From Deltaproteobacteria bacterium (GTDB lineage Bacteria > Desulfobacterota > Binatia > UBA9968), in the NCBI GenBank assembly GCA_016874755.1, contig VGTH01000007.1, positions 89,091 to 153,090 of the forward strand: DNA of 64,000 nucleotides. Direction: 5' to 3'. The notes under the pieces are model-generated. The model saw only the letters and a list, made by a program, of their open reading frames with translations. It had not been told where the DNA came from and made no database searches. Below are positions 1-8,958 of the stretch, in pieces (within the stretch, counting starts at the first letter, position 1; every line of letters starts with the position of its first letter). Both the position numbers and the translations under genes were made by a program.

Positions 1-1
1 C

Positions 2-169
2 TTTGTCGGCGAGCGCATCGAGTATCAAGTGGAGGTGGACGGCCAGGGTAGCGTGGTTATTTATGGCGAACGCCACCAACCGATCGAGGAAGGCATTAAG
101 GTTTGGTTGAAGCTGCGCCCGGATGGCCATAGCGCATGGTCATCGGACTGGGCGCATAGAGAAGAGTGA
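2..169 (+). CDS. ABC transporter ATPase, C-terminal TOBE part (partial)
   Basis: The gene enters from the left edge and stops at TGA 167-169. The 55 visible residues (GERIEYQVEVDGQGSVVIYGERH ... IKVWLKLRPDGHSAWSSD, abridged) look like the small beta-barrel TOBE domain that ends ATPases of Fe3+, spermidine/putrescine and sulfate importers. The next ATG is only 4 nt after the stop and opens a binding-protein gene, followed by a double permease, so this is most likely the cytoplasmic ATPase of the same importer. The nucleotide-binding domain lies outside the window, so substrate class rests on the partner genes. Confidence 0.75.
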   Translation, partial: FVGERIEYQVEVDGQGSVVIYGERHQPIEEGIKVWLKLRPDGHSAWSSDWAHREE

Positions 170-173
170 GGTT

Positions 174-1343
174 ATGAGAAAGTCATCAGACGGATCAGGC
201 CGATCGGTTGGATCTTTAATCTTGATAGTGGCAATGTTCGCGAGCAGCGTCGTCTTTGCCGCCGCCGCGCCGGCGAACTTTGACGCTGAGTGGGCAAAGT
301 TGGTCGCCGCGGCGCAGCAGGAAGGCACAGTAACAGTCGCTTCCGGCGGCGCGCCGTCGCGCCAGTATCGGCCGGTGGTGGAAGCTTTCACGAAAAAATT
401 TGGTGTCAAGGTTGAAGTGTCGACCGGCAATGCAACGGACACCGTCAACCGCGTTCTGGCCGAGCGCAAGGCCGGCAAATTCACCATGGACGTGGCGTTG
501 ATCAGCTCGCGCGAGAACCAGCAGCGGCTGGTGCCGTCCGAATCGCTGGTGCCGATCACGCCGATGTTGTTTCATCCGGAAGTGACCGACCTCTCTAAAT
601 GGTACAAGAACCGCCACATGTATGCCGACAAGTTCAGCAAGTTCACGCTGATCTATCATGCCGGCTTAGAAGACCAATACGAGACTTGGTACAACACCGA
701 CAAGATCAAAGAAGCGGAAATCGCCACACTCAACAAGCAGACCGATGTGTTCGATCCCAAATGGAAAGGCAAGGTCGCCGGCCAGGGTCTGGGCGATCCT
801 TCCGGCATTCGCCAGATGATCGACAGCTATTTCGAGCCCGACCGCGGCCCCGACTGGGTAAAGAAATACATGATGGATACCGGCGTTACCTTCACCGACG
901 ACCGGCGCATCCTGGAGACCTGGGTCGTCAACGGACGCTTTCCGCTGCAGTTCGTCGCTACTGGCACCGAGGAGTACGTCGGGCTGGCGAAGAAGGGGCT
1001 GCCGATCAAACCGCGCTCTCTGGTCAAGAAAGCCGGCGTGCTACGCGCGTCGGGTTCCGGCTGCTGTATCTCGATGTTTGCCAATGCGCCGCATCCCAAT
1101 ACGGCCAAGCTTTTCGTCAATTGGTTCCTAAGCAAGGAAGGCCAGACGCTGACGCACACGCTGATTCCCAATCTCGATCGCTCATCGCTGCGCACCGATG
1201 TGCCCTTTGGCGAAGTCTCACCGCAGCAGCGCCGCGGCTTTGGCAAAGAGTATGCCTTCCCCGATGCGGATCCGGCCACGGGGGGCAAGCAGGAAGAGGT
1301 GCAGAAGTGGCTCTTCAAGCTCTGGGAGTCGCGGCAGAAGTAG
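174..1343 (+). CDS. ABC transporter periplasmic binding protein, Fe3+/polyamine type
   Basis: A 389-residue exported solute-binding protein. I chose ATG 174 over the in-frame ATG at 123 because 123 lies inside the preceding ATPase gene, while 174 follows a GTGAGG sequence and gives a normal signal peptide (basic start, hydrophobic LILIVAMFASSVVFAAAA). The mature start (EGTVTVASGGAPSRQYRPV, then a region on the FTKKFGVKVE pattern) is typical of family 1/6 extracellular binding proteins such as FbpA/AfuA. It would deliver ligand to the fused permease downstream. Ligand identity cannot be read from the sequence; iron is the commonest for this operon plan. The signal-peptide n-region is partly encoded by a 9-bp repeat (184-219). 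Confidence 0.85.
   Translation: MRKSSDGSGRSVGSLILIVAMFASSVVFAAAAPANFDAEWAKLVAAAQQEGTVTVASGGAPSRQYRPVVEAFTKKFGVKVEVSTGNATDTVNRVLAERKAGKFTMDVALISSRENQQRLVPSESLVPITPMLFHPEVTDLSKWYKNRHMYADKFSKFTLIYHAGLEDQYETWYNTDKIKEAEIATLNKQTDVFDPKWKGKVAGQGLGDPSGIRQMIDSYFEPDRGPDWVKKYMMDTGVTFTDDRRILETWVVNGRFPLQFVATGTEEYVGLAKKGLPIKPRSLVKKAGVLRASGSGCCISMFANAPHPNTAKLFVNWFLSKEGQTLTHTLIPNLDRSSLRTDVPFGEVSPQQRRGFGKEYAFPDADPATGGKQEEVQKWLFKLWESRQK
184..219 (+). repeat. 9-bp imperfect tandem repeat, GATC(A/C)GNCC class
   Basis: Four consecutive 9-mers start at 184, 193, 202 and 211: CATCAGACG, GATCAGGCC, GATCGGTTG, GATCTTTAA. They lie inside the start of the binding-protein gene and encode its Ser/Gly-rich n-region. The same word class recurs in the gap after that gene (1353-1391). 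Confidence 0.6.
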
Positions 1344-1352
1344 TGGCCCGGA

Positions 1353-1391
1353 GATCCGACCGATCCGTCGGATCAGTCCGATCCGTCTGAT
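1353..1391 (+). repeat. 9-bp imperfect tandem repeat, GATCCGTCG class
   Basis: Four 9-mers in exact register at 1353, 1362, 1371 and 1380: GATCCGACC, GATCCGTCG, GATCAGTCC, GATCCGTCT, followed by GATCATGGC. They fill the 49-nt gap between binding protein and permease, and the last partial unit runs into the permease start codon. The tract is nearly self-complementary, so it could also fold as RNA. Confidence 0.7.
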
Positions 1392-1392
1392 C

Positions 1393-3177
1393 ATGGCACC
1401 AAGCTCCACCCTCGACCAAGTTAGCACTGCGCCAGTAGCCCCGGTGGCAACCTTGACCAAGGGCCATTTCACCATGGCCGTGGTGCTGCTGGCGCTTGGC
1501 TATATTCTTATCTGGCCGGTGCTGCTGCTGTTGATCAACAGCTTCAACGCCGCCGGCGACTGGTTCGTCGAGCCGCGCCGCTGGGGCGTCGACCACTGGG
1601 TCAATGGTTTTCAACGTCCCGGTCTGCTGCGCTCGCTCGGCAATTCGCTATTGATCTGGGCGCTGACCGTGGTGATTAGCTTCCCCATCGGGGTCGCCAT
1701 TGCCTGGCTCCTGGCGCGCACCAAAATTCCCTGCAGCCGCACGTTGGAGTTCTTGTTCTGGGTCTCCTACATGGTGCCGAGCTTGCCGACGACGATCGCC
1801 TGGATCACTTTGCTCGACCCCGACATCGGCATGATCAACGTCGGCCTGAAGAATCTTTTCGGCCTCGACCAGGGGCCGTTCAATATTTTCAGCGTGCCGG
1901 GGATAGTTTGGGCCAATCTGATGGGCCACGGCATCTCGATCAAAGTCATGCTGATGACCCCAGCTTTTCGCAACATGGACTCGACCCTCGAGGAGGCGGC
2001 GCGGGTTGGCGGCGCGAGTAACTTGCGCACGCTATTCAAGGTGACCTTGCCGCTGATGGTCTCGCCGATGATCATGGTCTTCGCGCTGCAATTGCTGCGG
2101 GTCTTTCAATCTTTCGAAACCGAGTATCTGCTCGGTGTGCCGTTTGGCTTTTACGTCTATTCGACCAAGGTCTATGCGTTGGCGCGCAATGCCATACCCA
2201 ATTACGGCGAGGCCACGGTGCTCGCGAGTATTACGTTGTTAATCATTGCGCTGATCATTCCGCTGCAGCGCTGGATTCTCGACCGGCGCCGCTACACGAC
2301 CATTACCGGCGCCTTTCGGCCCGGCTTGCTCGACCTTGGCAAGTGGAACTATGCCGCCTTCGCGGTGATTGCGACGCTACTCGTGCTGCTTACGATTGGC
2401 CCGTTGGTGGTGCTGGTGCTGGGAAGCTTCATGCAGCGCATCGGCTATTTCATGCTCGGCTATACCTTCGAACATTGGCGGCTGGTGCTAAGCGATCCGG
2501 TTTTCATCAAAGCGCTGCGCACGACGTTGGTTTTGGCGAGCGCCGCGGCGCTCTGCAGTCCGTTGCTGTTTTCGGTGATCGCCTACATCATCGTCCGGAC
2601 CAAATTGCCGGGGCGCAATGCGCTGGACTTGATGATCTGGAGCGGCGGCGCCATTCCCGGCATTCTTGCCGGCCTGGGGCTGCTCTGGCTGTTCGTCGGC
2701 ACGCCGGGTTTGAACTTGCTGTTTGGCACTATCTGGGCGCTGATTCTGGTCGTGATCCTCCAAGGCAAGACCACCGGCGTCAACATCATGAAGGGGGTGC
2801 TGGTTCAGGTCGGCGCCGACATGGAAGAGGCGGCGCGGGTCGCCGGCGCGGGCTGGATCCGCACCTATTTTCGCATTTGGCTGCCGCTGCTGGCGCCGAC
2901 ATTGATCCTCTTGGCGGTGATGAATTTCGTCAGCGCCGCCGGCGCGACCAGCAGTATCATTCTTTTGGCATCGCGCGATACCATGACGCTATCTCTGATG
3001 GCCTTGGAATTGTCTGCCACCGCTGTGAGCAACCGTGAGGCGGCCAGCATTATTAGTATCTTTATCATTGCGATTACCTTCGTGGGTGCGCTGCTAGTGC
3101 GCTACTGCGGCCGGCGCGTGGGCGTGCGCCACGACATGCATGGCAGCGCGGTGGGCGCGAGCGCGCGATCAAGATAG
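1393..3177 (+). CDS. ABC transporter fused double permease (FbpB-like)
   Basis: About 594 residues with two homologous membrane halves, each ending in the EAA loop that docks on the ATPase: EEAARVGGASNLRTLFKVTLP near residue 199 and EEAARVAGAGWIRTYFRIWLP near 477. Around twelve hydrophobic segments are visible. Such two-in-one permeases are usual in iron(III) importers of the FbpB/SfuB kind. ATG 1393 is preferred: the open frame extends back to 1198, but that part overlaps the binding-protein gene in another frame and reads as Arg/Ser-rich nonsense. It is co-transcribed with the two genes before it. Confidence 0.87.
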   Translation: MAPSSTLDQVSTAPVAPVATLTKGHFTMAVVLLALGYILIWPVLLLLINSFNAAGDWFVEPRRWGVDHWVNGFQRPGLLRSLGNSLLIWALTVVISFPIGVAIAWLLARTKIPCSRTLEFLFWVSYMVPSLPTTIAWITLLDPDIGMINVGLKNLFGLDQGPFNIFSVPGIVWANLMGHGISIKVMLMTPAFRNMDSTLEEAARVGGASNLRTLFKVTLPLMVSPMIMVFALQLLRVFQSFETEYLLGVPFGFYVYSTKVYALARNAIPNYGEATVLASITLLIIALIIPLQRWILDRRRYTTITGAFRPGLLDLGKWNYAAFAVIATLLVLLTIGPLVVLVLGSFMQRIGYFMLGYTFEHWRLVLSDPVFIKALRTTLVLASAAALCSPLLFSVIAYIIVRTKLPGRNALDLMIWSGGAIPGILAGLGLLWLFVGTPGLNLLFGTIWALILVVILQGKTTGVNIMKGVLVQVGADMEEAARVAGAGWIRTYFRIWLPLLAPTLILLAVMNFVSAAGATSSIILLASRDTMTLSLMALELSATAVSNREAASIISIFIIAITFVGALLVRYCGRRVGVRHDMHGSAVGASARSR

Positions 3178-3211
3178 CGCTTGCTCTTGCATGGCGGCTT
3201 GTCCCTGCGTT

Positions 3212-3246
3212 CACAAAAATATTGCTTAATACCGTAAATTTTTGTG
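3212..3246. promoter_or_regulatory. 9-bp inverted repeat in AT-rich leader of fecR-ompA genes
   Basis: CACAAAAAT at 3212-3220 is repeated perfectly inverted as ATTTTTGTG at 3238-3246 with 17 nt between. The surrounding 3205-3300 stretch is much more AT-rich than its neighbours and lies about 100 nt before the FecR gene start. It may be an operator, or a terminator for the permease; the sequence does not decide. Confidence 0.4.
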
Positions 3247-3344
3247 GACATTTTTCTGCGTATTCGGTAAAGACAAGAAGAATCACTATCGCGAAAGCTT
3301 CGAATGAGCCCCACGCGCGTGTCTTGGCGTTAGGGGTTCCATAT

Positions 3345-3794
3345 ATGAGTTCCATCGCTCGCGCTGTACTCGCCACGATTGTCGCTTCGCTGGCTCTTTT
3401 GTCAGGCGCCGTTGCGTGGGCTGACATCGGCCAAATCAAATCCCTTTCCGGGGAAGTTTACCTGATCAGAAACTCCGTGCAGCAGCGTGCCGCAGTGGGC
3501 GGCCTGGTGCAGCAGGGCGACGTGCTGGCCACCGGCGCCAATAGCAGCGCGGGTATCACCTTCGTCGACAATTCGCGTCTCTCGGTCGGCTCCAACACAC
3601 GCATTGAAATAGCTCAATACCGCTATGACCCGACAACCCAGGAAGGCGTATTTCTGACCGATATCAAACGCGGGACGCTTTACGTCGTTTCTGGAACCAT
3701 CGCTAAACAGCCCGGCGAGCCCATGAAGGTTAGGACGCCGACAACGGTGATCGCGGTGCGCGGCACCACGCTCGCGGTCAAAGTTGAAGAGTGA
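3345..3794 (+). CDS. FecR-domain periplasmic protein
   Basis: 149 residues from ATG 3345. An in-frame GTG/ATG-type extension to 3222 exists, but 3345 gives a clean signal peptide (MSSIARAVLATIVASLALLSG ... AWA) and is preferred. The rest is a single FecR domain: GQIKSLSGEVYLIRN, then VGGLVQQGDVLATG, VDNSRLSVGSNTRIEI and the final TPTTVIAVRGTTLAV, a pattern of periplasmic beta-rich FecR modules. Here the domain stands alone rather than in a sigma-factor regulator. The stop codon is 1 nt before the OmpA-family lipoprotein gene, so the two are translationally linked and probably act together at the envelope. Confidence 0.85.
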   Translation: MSSIARAVLATIVASLALLSGAVAWADIGQIKSLSGEVYLIRNSVQQRAAVGGLVQQGDVLATGANSSAGITFVDNSRLSVGSNTRIEIAQYRYDPTTQEGVFLTDIKRGTLYVVSGTIAKQPGEPMKVRTPTTVIAVRGTTLAVKVEE

Positions 3795-3795
3795 C

Positions 3796-4431
3796 ATGAT
3801 GTCGAGACGCAGCCGCAGAAAAAGCAGCAACAAGATCGCGCTCTACAGCGCGCTCTTGGTTTGTGCGCTGTGGCTAGCTGGCTGCACCACCGCGACCAAT
3901 ACGACGGTCATCCTACTGCCAGAAAAGGACGGCCGGGAAACCTCGGTGATTGTCGGCGAGGGTGGGAACACCATTGTGTTGAACAAGCCGTTGCAGGTGG
4001 CGATTATCGATACCCGTCGGGCGATGCGGCAAGTCGACATGACTCTCGATGAAGTAAACAAAATGTTTGCCGAGGCGCTCGCTGCGCAGCCGCCCGAACC
4101 GATCAAGTTTACACTTTATTTCATTACCGGCGGCACTAACCTGACCGCGGATTCACAGCCCTATGTGGAAACCATCATCAGGGAAGTCGCCAAGCGGGTG
4201 GCCGTCGAGGTGGAGATCACCGGCCACACCGACCGCGTCGGCAGCCTCGCGGACAACGATAAACTCTCTTTGCAGCGGGCTGACGCCGTGCTCAATATTC
4301 TTCAGCAACGGGGCCTGGCGCCAAGCAGTTTCAAGCGCACGGTGGGGCGCGGCGAGCGCGAACCGCTGGTGCCGACCGCGGACGAAGTTGCCGAGCCGCG
4401 CAACCGCCGGGTTGAAATCATCCTGCGTTAG
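3796..4431 (+). CDS. OmpA-family peptidoglycan-binding lipoprotein
   Basis: 211 residues from ATG 3796 (ATG 3799 is equally possible). A basic N-terminus and hydrophobic stretch end in the lipobox LAGC, with lipid-bearing Cys near residue 30. The C-terminal half is a standard OmpA domain: ITGHTDRVGS, LSLQRADAVLNILQQRGL and NRRVEIIL hold the residues that bind diaminopimelate in peptidoglycan. It would anchor the outer membrane to the wall. It directly follows the FecR gene. The middle (residues 40-105) has no recognised domain. Confidence 0.87.
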   Translation: MMSRRSRRKSSNKIALYSALLVCALWLAGCTTATNTTVILLPEKDGRETSVIVGEGGNTIVLNKPLQVAIIDTRRAMRQVDMTLDEVNKMFAEALAAQPPEPIKFTLYFITGGTNLTADSQPYVETIIREVAKRVAVEVEITGHTDRVGSLADNDKLSLQRADAVLNILQQRGLAPSSFKRTVGRGEREPLVPTADEVAEPRNRRVEIILR

Positions 4432-4453
4432 CTGGCGCCGTCGCTGCTCGCAA

Positions 4454-4493
4454 TTCGTTCGAGCCGTTCAAACAATTCAAACCCTTCGCTACG
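4454..4493 (+). repeat. 9-bp imperfect tandem repeat, TTCAAACCC class
   Basis: In-register 9-mers at 4458, 4467, 4476 and 4485: TTCGAGCCG, TTCAAACAA, TTCAAACCC, TTCGCTACG. It lies just after the OmpA-family gene and resembles in period, but not in word, the tract at 1353-1391. Confidence 0.6.
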
Positions 4494-4610
4494 GGACCAT
4501 TCAGGGCTCACCGTTCCTCGAAATCCACTTGCCGGAGCAGCGACCGCTTATGGTTGCGTCGCGAGCGTCGCACCCGCGCTTCACTTGCTTTTCAGTGCCA
4601 CGTGAACTCC

Positions 4611-4868
4611 ATGTCCCAACAGACCGTCACAGATGCTCTCGTCGAATATCTTATCTCGCGCAACGTGACCCATGTCTTCGGCGTGCTCGCCCACACGCTG
4701 TTTCCCATTGGCGACGCGATGGCGAAGCTTCGGGAGCAGCGGCACTGGGCATCGTCCATGCCGGTGCCGCCACTCGTTCTCGGGCATCTCGTCCTTGTCC
4801 TGCGTCGCCAGGGTCAGGCTGGCGCACAGATTTCTGCTGAAAACCCAAGAAGGCTTCGAGCGGCGTAG
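4611..4868 (+). pseudogene. Remnant of a ThDP-dependent enzyme (N-terminal stub)
   Basis: From ATG 4611 the first 40-45 residues (MSQQTVTDALVEYLISRNVT, then HVFGVLAHTLFPIGDAMAKL) match the start of the PYR domain of acetolactate-synthase-like thiamine diphosphate enzymes, which are normally 550-600 residues. After about position 4745 the resemblance ends and the frame runs out at 4868. The rest of the enzyme is absent, so I read this as a truncated remnant. A short unrelated protein cannot be excluded. Confidence 0.5.
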
Positions 4869-4958
4869 CCTGAACCCGACGCGCGGTTCTTGCATTTACG
4901 CGCCGACGTATCATGCTTGAGATGACATCACGAAAAACCCATCGAGGAGGCAACTCGT

Positions 4959-5582
4959 ATGAAAAAAAGCATTGCGGTATGCGTGCTGGTCCTGTCTTTG
5001 GCCTTGGTTGGCGCAGCGGCTCGGGCGCAGGAAGCTAACCCGGGCGGCGGCACCACGCAACTGCGTTCGCCGGATGTGGTCTACGTGCCAACGCCGACGG
5101 AGGTGGTCGAGGCCATGCTCAAAGTCGCTAAAGTCGGCAAGGGCGACGTGGTTTATGACCTTGGCTCGGGCGATGGGCGCATTCCGATATTGGCCGTGGA
5201 AAAATACCATGCCGAGCGGGCGGTCGGCATCGATATCAACCCCGAGCGGGTGCGCGAAGCCCAGGCCAACGCCAAGAAAGCCGGCGTCGAAGATCGCGTG
5301 CGCTTTCTCAATCAAGATCTGTTCGAGTCGAAGATCAGCGATGCCACCGTGGTGACGTTGTATCTGCTCAGCACGCTGAACGTGAAATTGCGGCCCAAGC
5401 TGCTCGAAGATCTCAAATCTGGCACGCGCGTGGTCTCGCACGCTTTCGATATGGGGAGTTGGAAACCGAAGGAAACGCTGACGATCGACGGGCGACAGGT
5501 TTATTTTTGGATCATTCCGCAGAAGGGCACGCCGGAATACCAGGCCGCCATGGCGGCGGCGGGGAAGACGACGAGCCGGTAG
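4959..5582 (+). CDS. Exported SAM-methyltransferase-fold protein
   Basis: 207 residues. A strong ribosome site (GAGGAGGC) precedes ATG 4959. Residues 1-23 form a clear Sec signal peptide ending ARA before QE. Residues 65-73 (VYDLGSGDG) are a class I methyltransferase motif I and VGIDINPER near 91 supplies the acidic ribose-binding loop, followed by RVRFLNQDLFE. The C-terminal part lacks a known substrate domain. Export is odd because S-adenosylmethionine is cytoplasmic. Related proteins are usually annotated only as methyltransferase-domain proteins. Substrate is unknown. Confidence 0.75.
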   Translation: MKKSIAVCVLVLSLALVGAAARAQEANPGGGTTQLRSPDVVYVPTPTEVVEAMLKVAKVGKGDVVYDLGSGDGRIPILAVEKYHAERAVGIDINPERVREAQANAKKAGVEDRVRFLNQDLFESKISDATVVTLYLLSTLNVKLRPKLLEDLKSGTRVVSHAFDMGSWKPKETLTIDGRQVYFWIIPQKGTPEYQAAMAAAGKTTSR

Positions 5583-5931
5583 GCGCGGTTGCGCTCGGAA
5601 AAATCGATGATGGAGGATTGAAGATGGAGGATCGCGTTGATCAGCTACATTCGAGCTGTGCGCGGCGGTTTTGATATAGCATCTGAGCTGAGCGGGGATA
5701 TGGGTGCAGCGCGCTAGGGGGCGACGTGGCGCTGCTTTGAATAGAGGTTACTGTGCCGGCGCTGGTATACGATTTGCTCAACCCTACCTGGGTTCTGAAA
5801 GCGGCGGCCAGAGGGCGGTTTTTCCAACACAAACGCGGCGCCCCGAAGGGTTTTTCAACGGTCGGGACTGAAGGAAATGTCCGCGTCGCCGAGCCATTAC
5901 AAACCTCGCCAATCGTGCGGCTGCGAAGCCT
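5583..5931. other. Gap of about 350 nt with no recognised gene
   Basis: Holds a short duplicated phrase (GATGGAGGATTGAAG then ATGGAGGAT, 5607-5632) just after the methyltransferase stop. No conserved coding pattern, RNA or strong hairpin was recognised in the rest. It leads into a decayed trehalose synthase gene, so parts may be former regulatory DNA. Confidence 0.5.
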
Positions 5932-7852
5932 ATGACCGAAAACCCCCAGAGCACGGCAGCTGACGCTGCCAAACAAAGCGTCCCCCTGACCCGCGCCGCG
6001 CACGCCCAGTGGTACAAAGATGCAATCCTTTGCGAAATCCATGTGCGCGCCTTTTGCGATGGCAATGGCGATGGTATCGGTGACTTTAAAGGGCTCACTG
6101 AAAAGCTCGACTACTTGCAGGACCTGGGGTTTACGGCAATCTGGCTCTTGCCGTTCTAGCCGTCGCCGCTGCGCGACGACGGCTACGATATTTCCGACTA
6201 CACCGACATTCATCCGAGTTATGGCACGCTGCAAGATTTTCGCGCTTTTTTGAGAGCGGCGCACCAGCGCAATCTGCGGGTCGTCACCGAGCTGGTGATC
6301 AACCATACCTCGGATCAGCACCCCTGGTTCCAGCGCGCGCGGCGCGGCAAGTGCGATTGATCGATGCGGTGCCGTTGCGTGCCAACGGTGCGACCGCCTA
6401 CGTCAGTATCGTGCAAGTGCAGTACCACGAGGGAGCTGCGGAAGATTATCTGCTGCCGATTCGCTATGCGAGTGGCGAGCGTTCGGGAGAGCTTAAGCTT
6501 TCCCAGGCCGTCATCGCTCAGCTGGCCGTGGGGTTGCAGCCAGTCGAGGAGGGCGTTGTCTATGATGCGCTGATCGACGCCGACTTCGCCGGCACGCTGC
6601 GCGACGCCAGCGTGCGGCGTCGGGTTGTGAAATCAGCGGATGAGGATGGCATTGAAGTAGCGGCCGTGCCAGCGCGCGGCTTGCGCAAACTAATCGGTCC
6701 GCCGGCGATCATCCCGGCGGCCACCTGGGTGCGCGACGAGGAAAACCATACTTCCGTGATATTTGGCGAGCGCTTGGTGCTCAGGGTGTTTCGACGCTTG
6801 TATGCGGGCATCCATCCCGATTTGAAAATTAATCGCTTTTTGAACGATAGGACGAGTTTTCGCCACGTTCCGACGCTGGCCGGACACATCGAGCTGCGCT
6901 GCCCCGATCGCGCGCCGACGGTGGTGGCGATCCTCCAGGGCCGGGTGTTGCACGAAGCCGACGCTTGGAGCTACACACTCGACGCGCTGAAGCAGTTTTT
7001 TGAGCGGTGTCTGCCACGTCCCTGTGACGTTGAATTTCCGCGCCGTCATCTCGTCGACTTGGCGGAGGAAGAGATTTCCGAGGCGGCGCAGGAGCTGATC
7101 GGTGGCTACCTTGCGTCCGCGGGACTTTTGGGACAACGCACCGGCGAGTTCCACATTGCGCTGTCGAACGCTGGCGAGGAGCCGCAATTCGCCCCTGAGC
7201 CATTCACGTTGCAGGACCGCCAATCGTTATATCAGAACCTGCGCGCCTCGGCGCAGCGAGCGCTGGCACTCCTGCGCCAGCGCTTGGCGCAACTGGCGGA
7301 ACCGCTCAAGCCTCTAGCCAGCGAGATTGGCGGCGCCGAGGGGCGCCTTTTGGCGCGCTACCGGATGCCGCTCGATAGGAAGATTACCGGGCTGCGGCTG
7401 CGCTGCCATGGCGATTACCATCTCGGACGAGTGCTGTTTACCGGCAAGGATTTTGTGCTCGTCGATTTCTCGGGCGAGCCCGGTCGCCTGCTCGGTGAGC
7501 GGCGCCTGAAGCGCCCGGCATTGCGCGACGTGGCATCCATGCTGCGCTCGTTCGACAATGCGGCCCGGGTGGCCGTGCGCACCAGCGGTCATCGCGTCGA
7601 GGACGCGGTGGCGCTCGAACCTGGGCGCACTTTTGGAATCGCTGGGTTTGCGCCGTGTTTCTCAAGAGGTATTTTCAAGCGGTTCAGCGCAGTGCTTTTC
7701 TGCCGAAAACCAAAGAAGAAAACAAAGTGCTGCTCGACGTGCTCCTGCTCGATAGGGCGATTTATGAATTGACCGACGCACTCAACACTCGATTGGAGTG
7801 GGTTGACGTGCCGCTGGGTGGCTTGGTCGAGCTGCTAAATCGCGAGGAGTGA
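5932..7852 (+). pseudogene. treS: Decayed trehalose synthase-maltokinase fusion
   Basis: The first 75 codons read as the start of trehalose synthase (WYKDAILCEIHVRAFCDGNG, then GFTAIWLLPF). A TAG stop at 6157-6159 replaces a residue before [20 protein letters not shown], which continues in the same frame to [16 protein letters not shown] near 6350. The sequence then jumps, in another frame, to the maltokinase N-domain ([20 protein letters not shown]); several hundred residues of the alpha-amylase barrel and C-domain are gone. The kinase continues through its catalytic CHGDYHLGRVL and FVLVDFSGEP motifs, then shifts frame again near 7612-7620 into ARTWAHFWNRWVCAVFLKRY and ends at 7852. One stop, one large deletion and one frameshift make it non-functional. 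Intact fusions convert maltose to trehalose and phosphorylate maltose for the GlgE pathway. Confidence 0.88.
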
Positions 7853-7878
7853 CTCTTGCGCCACCGATCAAAGCGCGC

Positions 7879-8934
7879 CTACTGTAGCTGGATCGGCGGC
7901 GTGGCTACTTTGAGCGTACCGGCTAATTCCTTCAGCGCTTCCCAGGTCGGGCCTTCGATCTCGACACCACGCTGTTGGTTCTGCGCTTCGCGGCGCCGCC
8001 CCGATTCGCCGGGCAGCAGTATCTCGCTGAAACCGGGTGCGCACTTTGTCGATTTGATGAACCCGATCATCTCGTCGACTTTGTCGTAGAACGTCTCCAG
8101 CGGTTGAAACTCTTCGACGGCGAAGGCTTGAAGAAACAAACCGTTGACGCCGTGGCCGCGGTTGTCCCAGTAGAGTTTGCCCATGCCGTTGCCGGAAAGC
8201 AGCCCTGCGAGTATTTCCGTCATCAGCGCGACACCCGAGCCCTTGTAGCCGCCGAAGGCGGTGAAGACGCCGCGCGGCGGGCCGCGAAAGGCGTCGAAGT
8301 CAGTGGTCGGGTTGCCGTGGCCGTCGAGCATGACCCCTGCGGGGATTTTCTCTTTGGCGCGCACGCGCTTTTGTATTTCACCCATGCTCATGGACGCGGT
8401 GGCGAAATCTAGAATAATCTGCTTGCCGCCGCGCGCCGGGATGCCAAAGGCCATCGGGTTGGTGCCGGTGATCGGTTTCATGGCGCCGTAAAGCGCGGTG
8501 ACGGCCGAGCCGACGCAGGCTGCGCCGATGCCGATCATGCCCTGGGCGGTGGCCATCTCCATGTAGTCGGCTAACCTGCCGGTGTGGCCGGCGCGCCGCA
8601 GGGTGACGATGCCGGCGCCGTGTTCTTTGGTTTTCTTGATCGCCAGCTCCATGGCGAAGCAGGCGGCCACCTGGCCGATGTAATGTTTGCCGTCGACGGC
8701 CGCGGCGATTTTGCCTTCCCGCTCGATGGCCGGCCGCTCTTTGATCTGGTAGGTGCCGTCTTTGATCCAGTCTAAATAGGGCCTGACGCGAATCACGCCG
8801 TGGCCGGCGTAGCCGCGCAGCTCGCCGCGCACCAGCAGGTCGGCGACGAGCTTGGCATCGTCGGCGGGCATGCCGCCCTTGGACAGCAGTTGATGACAAA
8901 ACTCTAGGAGTTGTTGAGGGTCGACCTTTGGCAA
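7879..8934 (-). CDS. Ldh-family (malate/L-lactate/ureidoglycolate) NAD(P)-dependent dehydrogenase
   Basis: 351 residues, family Ldh_2. Recognisable are RGYAGHGVIRVRPYLDWI (substrate-site His), the VTLRRAGHTGRLADYMEMA segment, PITGTNPMAFGIPA and the closing GGYKGSGVALMTEILAGLLSG motif. Members reduce 2-oxoacids with NAD(P)H in the cytoplasm; the substrate cannot be told from sequence. The start is TTG 8934: an in-frame stop lies 24 nt upstream, no ATG is available, and CGGAG sits at a fitting distance. It follows the MBL gene by 24 nt on the same strand. Confidence 0.87.
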   Translation of the reverse strand: MPKVDPQQLLEFCHQLLSKGGMPADDAKLVADLLVRGELRGYAGHGVIRVRPYLDWIKDGTYQIKERPAIEREGKIAAAVDGKHYIGQVAACFAMELAIKKTKEHGAGIVTLRRAGHTGRLADYMEMATAQGMIGIGAACVGSAVTALYGAMKPITGTNPMAFGIPARGGKQIILDFATASMSMGEIQKRVRAKEKIPAGVMLDGHGNPTTDFDAFRGPPRGVFTAFGGYKGSGVALMTEILAGLLSGNGMGKLYWDNRGHGVNGLFLQAFAVEEFQPLETFYDKVDEMIGFIKSTKCAPGFSEILLPGESGRRREAQNQQRGVEIEGPTWEALKELAGTLKVATPPIQLQ

Positions 8935-8958
8935 CGGGTGGCTCCGGATTGTGTGGAG

